A DNA stretch of 64,000 nucleotides from positions 1 to 64,000 of the forward strand of contig JALORN010000014.1 of assembly GCA_025458905.1 (NCBI GenBank), in the 5' to 3' direction. Below, piece by piece: positions 46,410-53,566 of this stretch (the first letter of the stretch is position 1; each line of letters starts with the position of its first letter). A program made the translations under genes and the position numbers. The notes beneath the pieces were generated by a model that was given only the letters and a program-made list of their open reading frames with translations, was not told the origin of the DNA and made no database searches. This stretch comes from Steroidobacteraceae bacterium (lineage in GTDB: Bacteria; Pseudomonadota; Gammaproteobacteria; Steroidobacterales; Steroidobacteraceae).

Positions 46410-47396
46410 ATGCGGATGACGGACGGCAGCGAAATCGTCGCGACGCGACGCGGCGTGCTCGGTCTCGTGACCCTCGAGCGCCCCGCCGCGCTGAACGCGC
46501 TGACGACCGCGATGGTCGAGGCGATCGACGCCGCACTGACGGGTTTCGAGGCCGACCCGGGCGTGCACGCCATCGTGCTGCGCTCCGCCTCGACCCGCGC
46601 GTTCTGCGCGGGCGGCGACATGCGGCGGATCCGCGCGCTGTGCCTCGCCGGTGACTTCGACGGCGCCGAGCGGTTCTTCGCCGCGGAGTTCGCGCTCAAT
46701 CGCCGGCTCGCCGGCCTGGACCGACCGATCGTCGCGCTGGTCGACGGCATCTGCATGGGCGGCGGGCTCGGCCTGTCGGTGCACGGCCGCTTCCGCGTCG
46801 CGACCGAGCATGCGGTGTTCGCGATGCCCGAGACCGCGCTCGGCTACTTCCCCGACGTCGGCGGCAGCCACTTCCTGCCGCGCCTGCCTGCGGGTCTCGG
46901 CCGCTGGCTGGGCCTGACCGGCGCGCGCCTCGACGGCGCCGAGTCGGTCGCGCTCGGGCTCGCCACCCACCTCGTGCCGCGCGAGCGCATCGGTGCACTG
47001 CTGGACGCGCTCGCGTCGAGCGGGGCCGGCGAGACCTGTGCGGCGATCCTCGACCGCCACGCCGTGCCGGCACGGGCGCCGCGCCTCGAGGCGCTCGCGG
47101 CGGACTGCGCGGCGACCTTCGGCGTCGCCGGCGACCGGCAGGCACTGGTGGAGGCGCTGCAGCGGCAGGGCGGGCCGTTCGCGGCGGAAGCCCTCGCGGC
47201 GCTGGCGCGCGCCTCGCCGCACAGCCTGGACGTGACGCTCGCGCTGTTCGCCACCGGCCAGTGGTCGTCGCTCGCTGCGAGCCTCGAGCACGAGCTCGCG
47301 GCCGCGCGCGCCATCCTGCGCCATCCGGATTTCGTCGAGGGCGTGCGCGCGGTGCTGGTCGACAAGACTCGCGAGGCGCACTGGCAGTCGATTTAG
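46410..47396 (+). CDS. 3-hydroxyisobutyryl-CoA hydrolase (enoyl-CoA hydratase superfamily)
   Basis: 328 residues from the ATG at 46410 (a second ATG lies two codons later); the frame is open upstream. The crotonase oxyanion motif AFCAGGDMRRI and the GICMGGGLGLSVHGRFRVA segment, followed by MPETALGYFPDVGG, are diagnostic of 3-hydroxyisobutyryl-CoA hydrolase in valine degradation rather than of enoyl-CoA hydratase. Complete length for the family. It diverges from the TPR kinase across 154 bases with no clear promoter pair visible. Followed by maleylacetoacetate isomerase. Confidence 0.88.
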   Translation: MRMTDGSEIVATRRGVLGLVTLERPAALNALTTAMVEAIDAALTGFEADPGVHAIVLRSASTRAFCAGGDMRRIRALCLAGDFDGAERFFAAEFALNRRLAGLDRPIVALVDGICMGGGLGLSVHGRFRVATEHAVFAMPETALGYFPDVGGSHFLPRLPAGLGRWLGLTGARLDGAESVALGLATHLVPRERIGALLDALASSGAGETCAAILDRHAVPARAPRLEALAADCAATFGVAGDRQALVEALQRQGGPFAAEALAALARASPHSLDVTLALFATGQWSSLAASLEHELAAARAILRHPDFVEGVRAVLVDKTREAHWQSI

Positions 47397-47505
47397 CGGC
47401 GGCTCCCGCGGCGCCCCTTGCCCGTCGCACCGGCGCTCCGCGGCCCCGTGCGCCGGCGCCGACCCGGCGCAACGCGTAGACTCGGCGATCCGGAGGAGGA
47501 CTCGC

Positions 47506-48165
47506 ATGGGCAGGTTGCGGCTCTACGGCTACTGGCGCAGCTCGGCGTCCTATCGCGTGCGCATCGCGCTCGCCGTCAAGGGACTCGACTACGAGTACGT
47601 GCCGGTGCACCTGGTGCGCGACGGCGGCGAGCAGTTCGGCGCGGCCTACACGAGGCTGAACCCGCAGTCGCGCGTGCCCGCGCTCGAGCTCGATGGCGTG
47701 GTGCTGACGCAGTCGATGGCGATCCTCGAGTGGCTCGAGGAGGCCTTCCCCGGCGCGCCGCCCCTGCTGCCGGCGGAGCCGCTGGCGCGGGCGCGGGTGC
47801 GCAGCCTCGCGCAGCTCGTCGTCGCCGACATCCAGCCGCTGCAGAACACGGCGGTGATCCGCTACCTGCGCGAGCGCCACGGCTGGGCCGAGCCCGAGGT
47901 CGGGTCGTGGATGCAGGAGTGGATCGGCCGCGGCCTGCGTGCGCTGGAGCAGCGGCTCGCCGGCGAGCCGCGCACGGGGCGCTTCTGCGACGGCGACACG
48001 CCGACGCTCGCCGACGTCTGCCTCGTCCCGCAGGCCTATGCGTCGCGGCGCTTCGGCATCGACCTCGCGGCCTTCCCGCGGATCGCGGCGATCGATGCCG
48101 CCTGCCGCGAGCTCGAGCCGTTCCGGCGCGCCGCGCCCGAGCAGCAGCCCGACGCGGGCGCCTGA
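47506..48165 (+). CDS. maiA: Maleylacetoacetate isomerase (zeta-class glutathione transferase)
   Basis: 219 residues, normal length. The zeta-class active-site signature SSASYRVRIALA is present (usually SSCSWRVRIAL; the Cys of the SSC motif is Ala here), with the glutathione-contact TQSMAILEWLEE. The C-terminal all-helical domain is complete (DTPTLADVCLVPQAY). Isomerises maleylacetoacetate to fumarylacetoacetate in tyrosine breakdown. GGAGGAGG precedes the ATG by seven bases. No homogentisate dioxygenase or fumarylacetoacetase is next to it, so it stands apart from the rest of the pathway. Confidence 0.87.
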   Translation: MGRLRLYGYWRSSASYRVRIALAVKGLDYEYVPVHLVRDGGEQFGAAYTRLNPQSRVPALELDGVVLTQSMAILEWLEEAFPGAPPLLPAEPLARARVRSLAQLVVADIQPLQNTAVIRYLRERHGWAEPEVGSWMQEWIGRGLRALEQRLAGEPRTGRFCDGDTPTLADVCLVPQAYASRRFGIDLAAFPRIAAIDAACRELEPFRRAAPEQQPDAGA

Positions 48166-48187
48166 GCCGGCGAACGCCGCGCGCCGC

Positions 48188-49315
48188 CTAGCCGCCGCCG
48201 TCGCCGACCAGCGGGACGGTCTGGTGCACCCAGTTCGAGGGGTCCTCGCGGCGGGCCGGCGAGGGGATCACCAGCACCTGGCGGCGCCGCAGCCGCTCGA
48301 AGCGCTCGACGTCGATCTCGTTGCCGGCGGCGGCATACCGGGCGACGACGCGCCGGAAGGCGACTTCCATGCCGTCGGTCTCGGTCAGGAACTCCTCCGT
48401 CGGAGAGCGCGGCGTGAGCTTCGGCTCGACCTTCTCGACCACCCGCAGGTCTTCCTCCACGGCGAGGCGGATGCCCGCCATGCGTTCGGCGTCGTGCTCG
48501 GGCTCGAGCAGGTAGTTGCGGGCCTGCCAGCCGATCGCACGCGAGCGCCAGGGGTCGATCGGCGTGCGCGCGGTGAAGTTGATCTGGCTCATGCCCTCGC
48601 GGAACGTCGGCTGGATCCGGTGGCAGACGCCGACCAGGCTGAACTCCAGCGCGACGCGCGTGGAGCGGCGGTCGGCGGCGAGCAGTCTCGCGATCTCGCC
48701 GGACTTCTGGTCCTGCTGCGGCGCCGGTTTCTCGCGCGCGACGCGCGCCCCCCACTCGGTGGGCTCGATCGGGAACGGCTCGAGCTTCGGCGTGCGCTTG
48801 GCGCCGAACTGGCGGTGCACGAAGTTGGTGTGGGCGGTGTCGAGCGAGTTCTCCTCGAAGCGCATCCAGTTGGCGTTCGCCTCGAACTGGTAGGGCATGC
48901 GCCGCCAGTGCGTGGTGTCGTCGTACTCCGGGAAGAGGTCCGGTATCCGCGGTCGCGCGGCCTCGGGCAGGTCGCCGAGGAAGGCCCACACCCAGCCGTA
49001 TTTCTCCTGGGTCGGGTAGCGGTCGACGCGCACCCGCTTCGGGGGCGCGACGCCGGGCCCGAGCGCCGGGATCTGGCTGCAGCGACCGTCGGCGCCGAAG
49101 CGCCAGCCGTGGTAGGGGCAGGCGACCTCGTGACCGACCAGCTCGCCGTCGCCGAGGGCCGCGCCGCGATGCGGGCACACGTCCGAGAGGCAGGCGACGG
49201 CGCCGGCCGCATCCCGGAACAGCACGAAATGGCAGCCGAGCATCTGCACGCGCGTCGGCTTGCCCGGCACCACGTCGCCGGAGGCGCAGGCGACGTACCA
49301 GTTGTTGATCAGCAT
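48188..49315 (-). CDS. Rieske non-haem iron oxygenase, alpha-subunit type
   Basis: 375 residues. The Rieske cluster is bound by CPHRGAALGDG and CPYHGWRFG (Cys-x-His, 15-17 residues apart). The mononuclear iron site follows in ENSLDTAHTNFVH (Asp and two His). Length and the short N-terminus fit the vanillate demethylase/chloroplast PAO-like group that acts alone with a reductase. Last gene of a four-gene operon led by a haem-oxygenase-fold diiron protein. Substrate unknown; dealkylation or hydroxylation is likely from the family. Confidence 0.87.
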   Translation of the reverse strand: MLINNWYVACASGDVVPGKPTRVQMLGCHFVLFRDAAGAVACLSDVCPHRGAALGDGELVGHEVACPYHGWRFGADGRCSQIPALGPGVAPPKRVRVDRYPTQEKYGWVWAFLGDLPEAARPRIPDLFPEYDDTTHWRRMPYQFEANANWMRFEENSLDTAHTNFVHRQFGAKRTPKLEPFPIEPTEWGARVAREKPAPQQDQKSGEIARLLAADRRSTRVALEFSLVGVCHRIQPTFREGMSQINFTARTPIDPWRSRAIGWQARNYLLEPEHDAERMAGIRLAVEEDLRVVEKVEPKLTPRSPTEEFLTETDGMEVAFRRVVARYAAAGNEIDVERFERLRRRQVLVIPSPARREDPSNWVHQTVPLVGDGGG

Positions 49316-49337
49316 GGGGCCGCCCGCGATGCCTGGC

Positions 49338-49754
49338 TCAGGCCGCGTCGGCGGCGCGCCCGCCCTCGCGGCGTGACGGATCCGGGGCCGCGGCGCGCGT
49401 CGCGGCGGCCGCGCCGGCGCCCGCGCCGCGCGCGCCCGCCTGCTCGGTGCGCAGTGCGACCAGTTCCTGCTCGACCACGCGCAGCAGGCGCGTGACGAAC
49501 GCCTCCTGAATCGCGAGCCGCTGCCGCGCGACCGGCGCGTCCGGCACGTAGGCCTGCAGCGCGCCGGCCTGCAGCGCGCCCGACTGCACCAGCAGCCGCT
49601 CCATGGTGTCGAGCCGCTCGAGCACCGTGCCGACTTCCTGCGCGACGGCCATCGTGATGCCGAGCACGCGGTCGACCGCGGGATCGTCGAAGAAAGTGAC
49701 GCGCGGCTCGGTGCTGTACTCGATCGCGGCGCGCACGGCGTTCAGGTCGTCCAT
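49338..49754 (-). CDS. Small helical protein of the Rieske/HDO operon, function unknown
   Basis: 138 residues from an ATG with GGGAGG about eight bases upstream. Predicted mostly alpha-helical: residues 1-60 and 74-103 form heptad-like stretches (VLGITMAVAQEVGTVLERLDTME; LLRVVEQELVALRTEQ), separated by a GALQAGALQA repeat. The last 35 residues are Ala/Gly-rich and probably disordered. I recognise no domain. Tight placement (13 bases after the methyltransferase, 22 before the Rieske gene) argues for an accessory or scaffolding role. Confidence 0.6.
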   Translation of the reverse strand: MDDLNAVRAAIEYSTEPRVTFFDDPAVDRVLGITMAVAQEVGTVLERLDTMERLLVQSGALQAGALQAYVPDAPVARQRLAIQEAFVTRLLRVVEQELVALRTEQAGARGAGAGAAAATRAAAPDPSRREGGRAADAA

Positions 49755-49767
49755 CGATGTGCCTCCC

Positions 49768-50916
49768 TCAGGACCGCGCGGCCGGTGCCGCCGCGGGCTT
49801 CTCCGCCACGGCCGCGAACCAGTGGCCGGGACCGTTGATCTTGCCGAGCTGGATCTCGCGCGCCGCGCCGGGTGCGAAGCCGGCCGCGACGAGCTCGCGG
49901 ACGATGTCCGCGTCGGCGTAGTTCTCCCAGAACGGCTCGTCGTTGTAGTAGACGTCGTAGGCGCGCTCGGCCTGCTCGAAGGGCGTGCGCGCGGCGTTCT
50001 GGATCGCGACGTCCTGGTGCAGCGCGAGCCCGCCCGGGGCGAGCAGCCGGAAGGTCTCGCGGAAGGTGGCGTTGCGGGTCTCGTTCGACACCTCGTGGAA
50101 CAGGTTGTGCGAGACCACGAGGTCGAAGTACCCGTCGGGGAAGCCCGTGGCGCCGCAGTCCATCTGGTGGAAGAACACCCGCGCGCCGAGCGACTCGGCG
50201 CGCGCGCTGGCATAGCGCAGCATCGCCGCGCCGATGTCGATCGCGTGCACCTCGGCGTCGGGGAACTCCTGGGCATAGGGCACCGAGCCGGCACCGGCGG
50301 AGCAGCCCATGTCGAGGATGCGCCGCGGCGCGAATCCCGGGCGATGCCACTTGATCCAGCGGATCGCGGCGAAGCCCTTGCTGTCGTCGCCGCCCATGCC
50401 CTGGCCCATCGAGTAGAGGTTGCCGCCGGCCTCGTAGAGCGCGCCGGCCATCACGTCATCGGCGTCGCGGGTGTGGGCATAGCCCTGCGGCTGCAGGTGC
50501 ACGTGGTGCTCGCGCATCGCTGCGGGCGGCTCGAAGCCCGCCGGCAGGTCGAGCCCGCCGAGACGCTGCGCGCCGCCCAGCAGGCGCCGCGCCTCGGCCT
50601 CGATGCGCTCGCGATCGCGCATCAGGGGTTCCGTCACGGTCGCCCACATCATCTCCTGCGAGCAGCGCGTCAGCGCCGCCCAGGCCTGGTAGGCCGGCTC
50701 CGCGAGCAGGCCGCGCTTGATCTCCTCGCGGTCGGCGCCGGAGCGCGAGCGCAGGCGGCGCTGCATCGCCGGGCGGACGCGCGCTTCGAACAGCAGCTGG
50801 TTGCCCGGGCGGATGCGGCCGGTGAGCTCGCGTTTCAGTGCGAGCACGAACCGCTGCCGTGCGAGGTCGTCGGCCGTCTGCCGTGCGAGCACGGCGTGCT
50901 TGAGCTCGTGGACCAT
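49768..50916 (-). CDS. Class I SAM-dependent methyltransferase with long N-terminal helical domain
   Basis: 382 residues. The Rossmann methyltransferase core starts near residue 195: motif I ILDMGCSAGAGS, acidic loop VHAIDIGAAM, then VVSHNLFHEVS and LLAPGGLALHQD. The first 190 residues are a separate, helical domain ending in QPQGYAHTRDADD and a glycine-rich ALYEAGGNLYSMGQGMGGDDSKG stretch, unlike small-molecule methyltransferases such as UbiE. Second gene of the operon, 16 bases after the diiron protein. Substrate not known. Confidence 0.83.
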   Translation of the reverse strand: MVHELKHAVLARQTADDLARQRFVLALKRELTGRIRPGNQLLFEARVRPAMQRRLRSRSGADREEIKRGLLAEPAYQAWAALTRCSQEMMWATVTEPLMRDRERIEAEARRLLGGAQRLGGLDLPAGFEPPAAMREHHVHLQPQGYAHTRDADDVMAGALYEAGGNLYSMGQGMGGDDSKGFAAIRWIKWHRPGFAPRRILDMGCSAGAGSVPYAQEFPDAEVHAIDIGAAMLRYASARAESLGARVFFHQMDCGATGFPDGYFDLVVSHNLFHEVSNETRNATFRETFRLLAPGGLALHQDVAIQNAARTPFEQAERAYDVYYNDEPFWENYADADIVRELVAAGFAPGAAREIQLGKINGPGHWFAAVAEKPAAAPAARS

Positions 50917-50932
50917 GGCGGCTCCCCCTCAC

Positions 50933-51649
50933 TCAGGCGGCCTGGCGCAGGCCGAAGGTCGCGAGCATCCCCGAGAGCATGCTGTAGCGCATCTGCGCCG
51001 AGGCACGCACCGCGGCGATCGCCTTGCGCTGCAGGTCCGGCGTGTTCGCATAGCGGCTGGCGATCGACAGGCCCGAGGCCTCGTGGCCCGGGTCGTTCTC
51101 GATGTGCACGTGGAAGAACTCCAGCTGGTCGTCGTCGAACCCCATCTTGCGCATCGCGTCGACGAGCATCGGGTAGAGGGTCGGCAGCTGGCCCTCGAGC
51201 GCGACCATGATCCCGGCGAAGGCCTCGGCCATCGTGCGCTGGCTCGCGAGTTCCCAGATCCAGGCGCGCATCGCGCGCGTGGTCGGCAGGATCAAGCCCT
51301 TCTCCTCGGCACGGTAGATGTCGTCGTCGGGCACGCCGCAGGCGCGCGCGAACTTGGCGCAGAGCTCCGGATGGCGCTTGCCGGGCTGGCCGGGCATCTC
51401 CTCGCCGAGCAGGTTGTCGAGCAGCTCGCGGCGCGCATCGAGGTCGGGCAGGCGGGCGTACAGCGCCGCGAACTGCTGGGCGATCGCGTCCACGTAGTAG
51501 TAGTGCTGCACGGCCCACTGGCCGAGCTGCCGGCGCGAGAACTCGCCGCGCGCCCAGGCCAGGCTGAACGGATGCAGGACGCCGTGCTCGGGCTTGCGGG
51601 CGGCCGCGAGGGCCTCGGCGAACGCTTCATTCGACAGCAACGTGTCCAT
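50933..51649 (-). CDS. Haem-oxygenase-fold diiron oxidase (HDO; TenA/PqqC/CADD-like)
   Basis: 238 residues. All-helical protein of the TenA/PqqC superfamily carrying a candidate diiron site: Glu84 (LLGEE) and His93 (KRHPEL), Glu152 (LEGQLP), then His182, Asp186 and His189 in HVHIENDPGHE. The H-x3-D-x2-H spacing is that of CADD, UndA and SznF-type oxidases; PqqC itself lacks the metals. First gene of a four-gene operon. GGGGAGG precedes the ATG. A possible -10 (TATAAC at 51690-51685 on this strand) lies about 30 bases further up. Substrate unknown. Confidence 0.82.
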   Translation of the reverse strand: MDTLLSNEAFAEALAAARKPEHGVLHPFSLAWARGEFSRRQLGQWAVQHYYYVDAIAQQFAALYARLPDLDARRELLDNLLGEEMPGQPGKRHPELCAKFARACGVPDDDIYRAEEKGLILPTTRAMRAWIWELASQRTMAEAFAGIMVALEGQLPTLYPMLVDAMRKMGFDDDQLEFFHVHIENDPGHEASGLSIASRYANTPDLQRKAIAAVRASAQMRYSMLSGMLATFGLRQAA

Positions 51650-51684
51650 CGCAACGACCTCCCCTGACGTGGTGGGGAGAGGTT

Positions 51685-51690
51685 GTTATA
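51685..51690 (-). promoter_or_regulatory. Possible -10 element for the HDO operon
   Basis: TATAAC on the minus strand in the only AT-rich patch (51683-51700) of this region. The -35 side is poor (GTACTT at a 17-base spacing). A GTTGT-N4-GTTGT repeat flanks it. Confidence 0.35.
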
Positions 51691-51730
51691 GTTGTATGAC
51701 GACCGGCAAGTACGCAGATGTCCCTAGCCG

Positions 51731-52147
51731 GTGGCGGCCCTCGGCGTGATCGAGTACTACGAGCAGATCCGGATCCTGCACGTCGCGGCGGCCCTGGCGA
51801 GCGGCGGGCTGTTCGCGCTGCGTGGCGTGGCGATGTGGGTGGGCTCCCCGCGCGGCATGGCGGCGGCCGTGCGCTACCTGAGCTATGCGATCGACACGCT
51901 GCTGCTGGGCGCCGCGGTGTCGCTCGCCACCCTGCTGCAGCGCGTGCCGCTGGTCGACCGCTGGATCACCACCAAGATCGTGCTGGTGCTCGCCTACATC
52001 GCGCTCGGCTCGCTGGCGCTGAGGCGCGCGCCGACGCTGCGCGCCCGGCGGGCGAGCCTGATCGCCGCGTTGCTGACCTTCGCTGCGATCCTGTGGGTGG
52101 CGCTGCACCGCGGGGCGACGTTCTGGGCAGGCGGGGCGGCCCCGTAG
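51731..52147 (+). CDS. SirB2-family membrane protein
   Basis: 138 residues from a GTG start. Four hydrophobic helices (about 15-37, 46-66, 75-96, 110-130) and the family opening YYEQIRILHVAAALASGGLFALRG with the conserved His. Function of SirB2 is not established. It diverges from the HDO operon and shares its promoter region. A start five codons downstream (GTG at 51746) is possible. Confidence 0.8.
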   Translation: MAALGVIEYYEQIRILHVAAALASGGLFALRGVAMWVGSPRGMAAAVRYLSYAIDTLLLGAAVSLATLLQRVPLVDRWITTKIVLVLAYIALGSLALRRAPTLRARRASLIAALLTFAAILWVALHRGATFWAGGAAP

Positions 52148-52159
52148 GGGCTGCGGGGG

Positions 52160-52627
52160 TCAGTCGGCGCCCAGCACCTCGAGCTGCACCTGGGCGAGCC
52201 CGCGCCGCACCATGCCGAGCTCGCGCGCCGCCGCGAGCGAGACGTCGCCGATGCGGTCCGCCTGCGTCGGTCCGCGGTCGTTGACCCGCACCACCACCGA
52301 CTTGCCGCTGGCCCCATCCGTGATCCGCACGCGGGTGCCGAAAGGCAGCGTCCGGTGCGCCATGGTCAGCGCGGCAGGATCGAAGCGCTCGCCGCTGGCG
52401 GTGCGCCGCCCGGCGAAGCGCCGCCCGTACCAGGCGATCGTGCCGCTGTCGCGCGTGGCGACGGCGGCGGCGGACGCCGGTGCGGCGTCGCGGTTCGCCG
52501 TGGCAGCCGCGGGCTCGGCCCCGGTGCCGGGCGCGATCGTCGCCTGCGCCCGGGCCTGTTCGACGCCGCACGCCAGCCATGGCAGCGCGAGCGCGAGCGC
52601 GGCGGCGCCCCGCAGCAGACGGCTCAT
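52160..52627 (-). CDS. rlpA: RlpA-like septal ring lytic transglycosylase
   Basis: 155 residues. Short exported protein: hydrophobic N-terminus ending WLACGVE, where the cysteine could be lipidated although the box is not ideal. The double-psi beta-barrel domain is typical ([40 protein letters not shown]). Lacks the C-terminal SPOR domain of E. coli RlpA. The start overlaps the stop of mscL (ATGA), so the two are coupled. Probably cleaves denuded glycan strands at the septum. Confidence 0.88.
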   Translation of the reverse strand: MSRLLRGAAALALALPWLACGVEQARAQATIAPGTGAEPAAATANRDAAPASAAAVATRDSGTIAWYGRRFAGRRTASGERFDPAALTMAHRTLPFGTRVRITDGASGKSVVVRVNDRGPTQADRIGDVSLAAARELGMVRRGLAQVQLEVLGAD

Positions 52628-53019
52628 GGCCGCTTCCTCAGCAGGTCGCGGATCTCCGCGAGCAGTACTTCGCTCGCCGGGGGCGGCGGCGGCGGCGCGG
52701 CAGGGTCGGGCTTCTTGAGCTGGTTGATCGCGCGCAGCGCGATGAACAGCACCAGCGCGATCACCAGGAAGTCGAACACGGTCTGCAGGAACGCGCCCCA
52801 CTTCAGGATCACGTCCTTGCCGTCGGCGCCGGCACCGAGGCTGGTGCCGAGGTCGGAGAAGCTCATGCCGCCGACCAGCTTGCCCAGCGGCGGCATCACC
52901 ACGTCGCCGACGAACGACGAGACGATCTTGCCGAAGGCGCCGCCGATGATCACGCCGACGGCGAGGTCGACGACGTTGCCCTTCATCGCGAATTCCTTGA
53001 ACTCTGCCGCGATACCCAT
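52624..53019 (-). CDS. mscL: Large-conductance mechanosensitive channel
   Basis: 131 residues, the usual size. Amphipathic N-terminus [30 protein letters not shown] leads into the first pore helix; the periplasmic loop and second helix ([18 protein letters not shown]) follow. A polyproline stretch precedes the C-terminal bundle ending [13 protein letters not shown]. Osmotic safety valve in the inner membrane. Cotranscribed with rlpA (overlapping stop/start). The 5' leader contains an 8-bp hairpin at 53043-53060. Confidence 0.95.
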   Translation of the reverse strand: MGIAAEFKEFAMKGNVVDLAVGVIIGGAFGKIVSSFVGDVVMPPLGKLVGGMSFSDLGTSLGAGADGKDVILKWGAFLQTVFDFLVIALVLFIALRAINQLKKPDPAAPPPPPPASEVLLAEIRDLLRKRP

Positions 53020-53374
53020 GTGTGCTCCCTGGAAAGGTCGAGGCCGGCGGACCCGCCGGCACGGCATTGGAGCACCGGGCCGTCGTGGAGACTGTGAACG
53101 ATCGTTGCGGACACCCGCGGGCCTTCCACGCCGCGGCCGATCCGGCTCGGCACGGGCCGTGCGGAGAATGATCTTTCGACGGAGTTAGGCGCGATTCAGG
53201 CGAATTTCAGGCCATTTTGGACGCTGATCGCACAGCGCGTCGGACCCCGTCCCGCCGCCGCCGTCCGCAAGGTGGTCCCGGGGTCCGGGTACTGCCTCGG
53301 GGCACCCGGAAGGCCTTGAAAGGCCGGTGTCCGTACCGATGTATGCGGTGCACAAAAACACAAGGAGTGTGTTC
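53020..53374. other. Regulatory spacer between mscL and the small membrane peptide
   Basis: 355 bases, no convincing longer gene. It holds a GCCGGCGG-AC-CCGCCGGC hairpin (53043-53060), three 7-base repeats with an 11-base period at 53184-53212, and the relatively AT-rich leader and AAGGAG site (53362-53367) of the peptide gene at 53375. A 75-codon frame on the opposite strand is not supported. Confidence 0.5.
53184..53212 (+). promoter_or_regulatory. Three heptamers with 11-base period, candidate PhoB/OmpR-type operator
   Basis: GTTAGGC (53184-53190), TTCAGGC (53195-53201) and TTCAGGC (53206-53212) are spaced 7+4 bases each, the geometry of pho-box tandem half-sites. Between mscL and the small membrane peptide gene. 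Confidence 0.4.
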
Positions 53375-53458
53375 ATGAACGCCCTGGAACTGATCGTGAT
53401 CTCGCTGTTCATCTTCCTGTCGCCGGTGTTGCTCTACGCGACCGCCCGCGACCTCTGA
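53375..53458 (+). CDS. 27-residue single-span membrane peptide
   Basis: A very small gene with ATG preceded by AAGGAG (seven bases away). The product is one hydrophobic helix (LELIVISLFIFLSPVLLYA) between a short N-terminus and ATARDL. Codons fit the high-GC usage of neighbours, and two hairpins follow the stop (53475-53501 and 53501-53515). It resembles KdpF/CydX-type regulatory peptides in size and layout, but no matching partner is adjacent. Nothing is known of its role. Confidence 0.6.
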   Translation: MNALELIVISLFIFLSPVLLYATARDL

Positions 53459-53474
53459 ACGCGGCCCCCCGGGA

Positions 53475-53515
53475 GGGAAGGCCCAGGGAAGCGGCCTTCC
53501 CGCCCCGTGGGGGCG
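53475..53515 (+). terminator. Double hairpin after the small peptide gene
   Basis: GGGAAGGCC (53475-53483) pairs with GGCCTTCCC (53493-53501); a second stem CGCCCC...GGGGCG follows at 53501-53515. No long T run. Confidence 0.55.
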
Positions 53516-53566
53516 GGCGCGTTACGATGCACGCCCCCGCAGCGGTCCTCGGACGACGCTTCCCGC

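Noticed and set aside
53185-53412. A 75-codon minus-strand gene overlapping the small peptide
   Set aside because: No ribosome binding site at its start, mixed composition, and it is antisense to the better-supported peptide gene.
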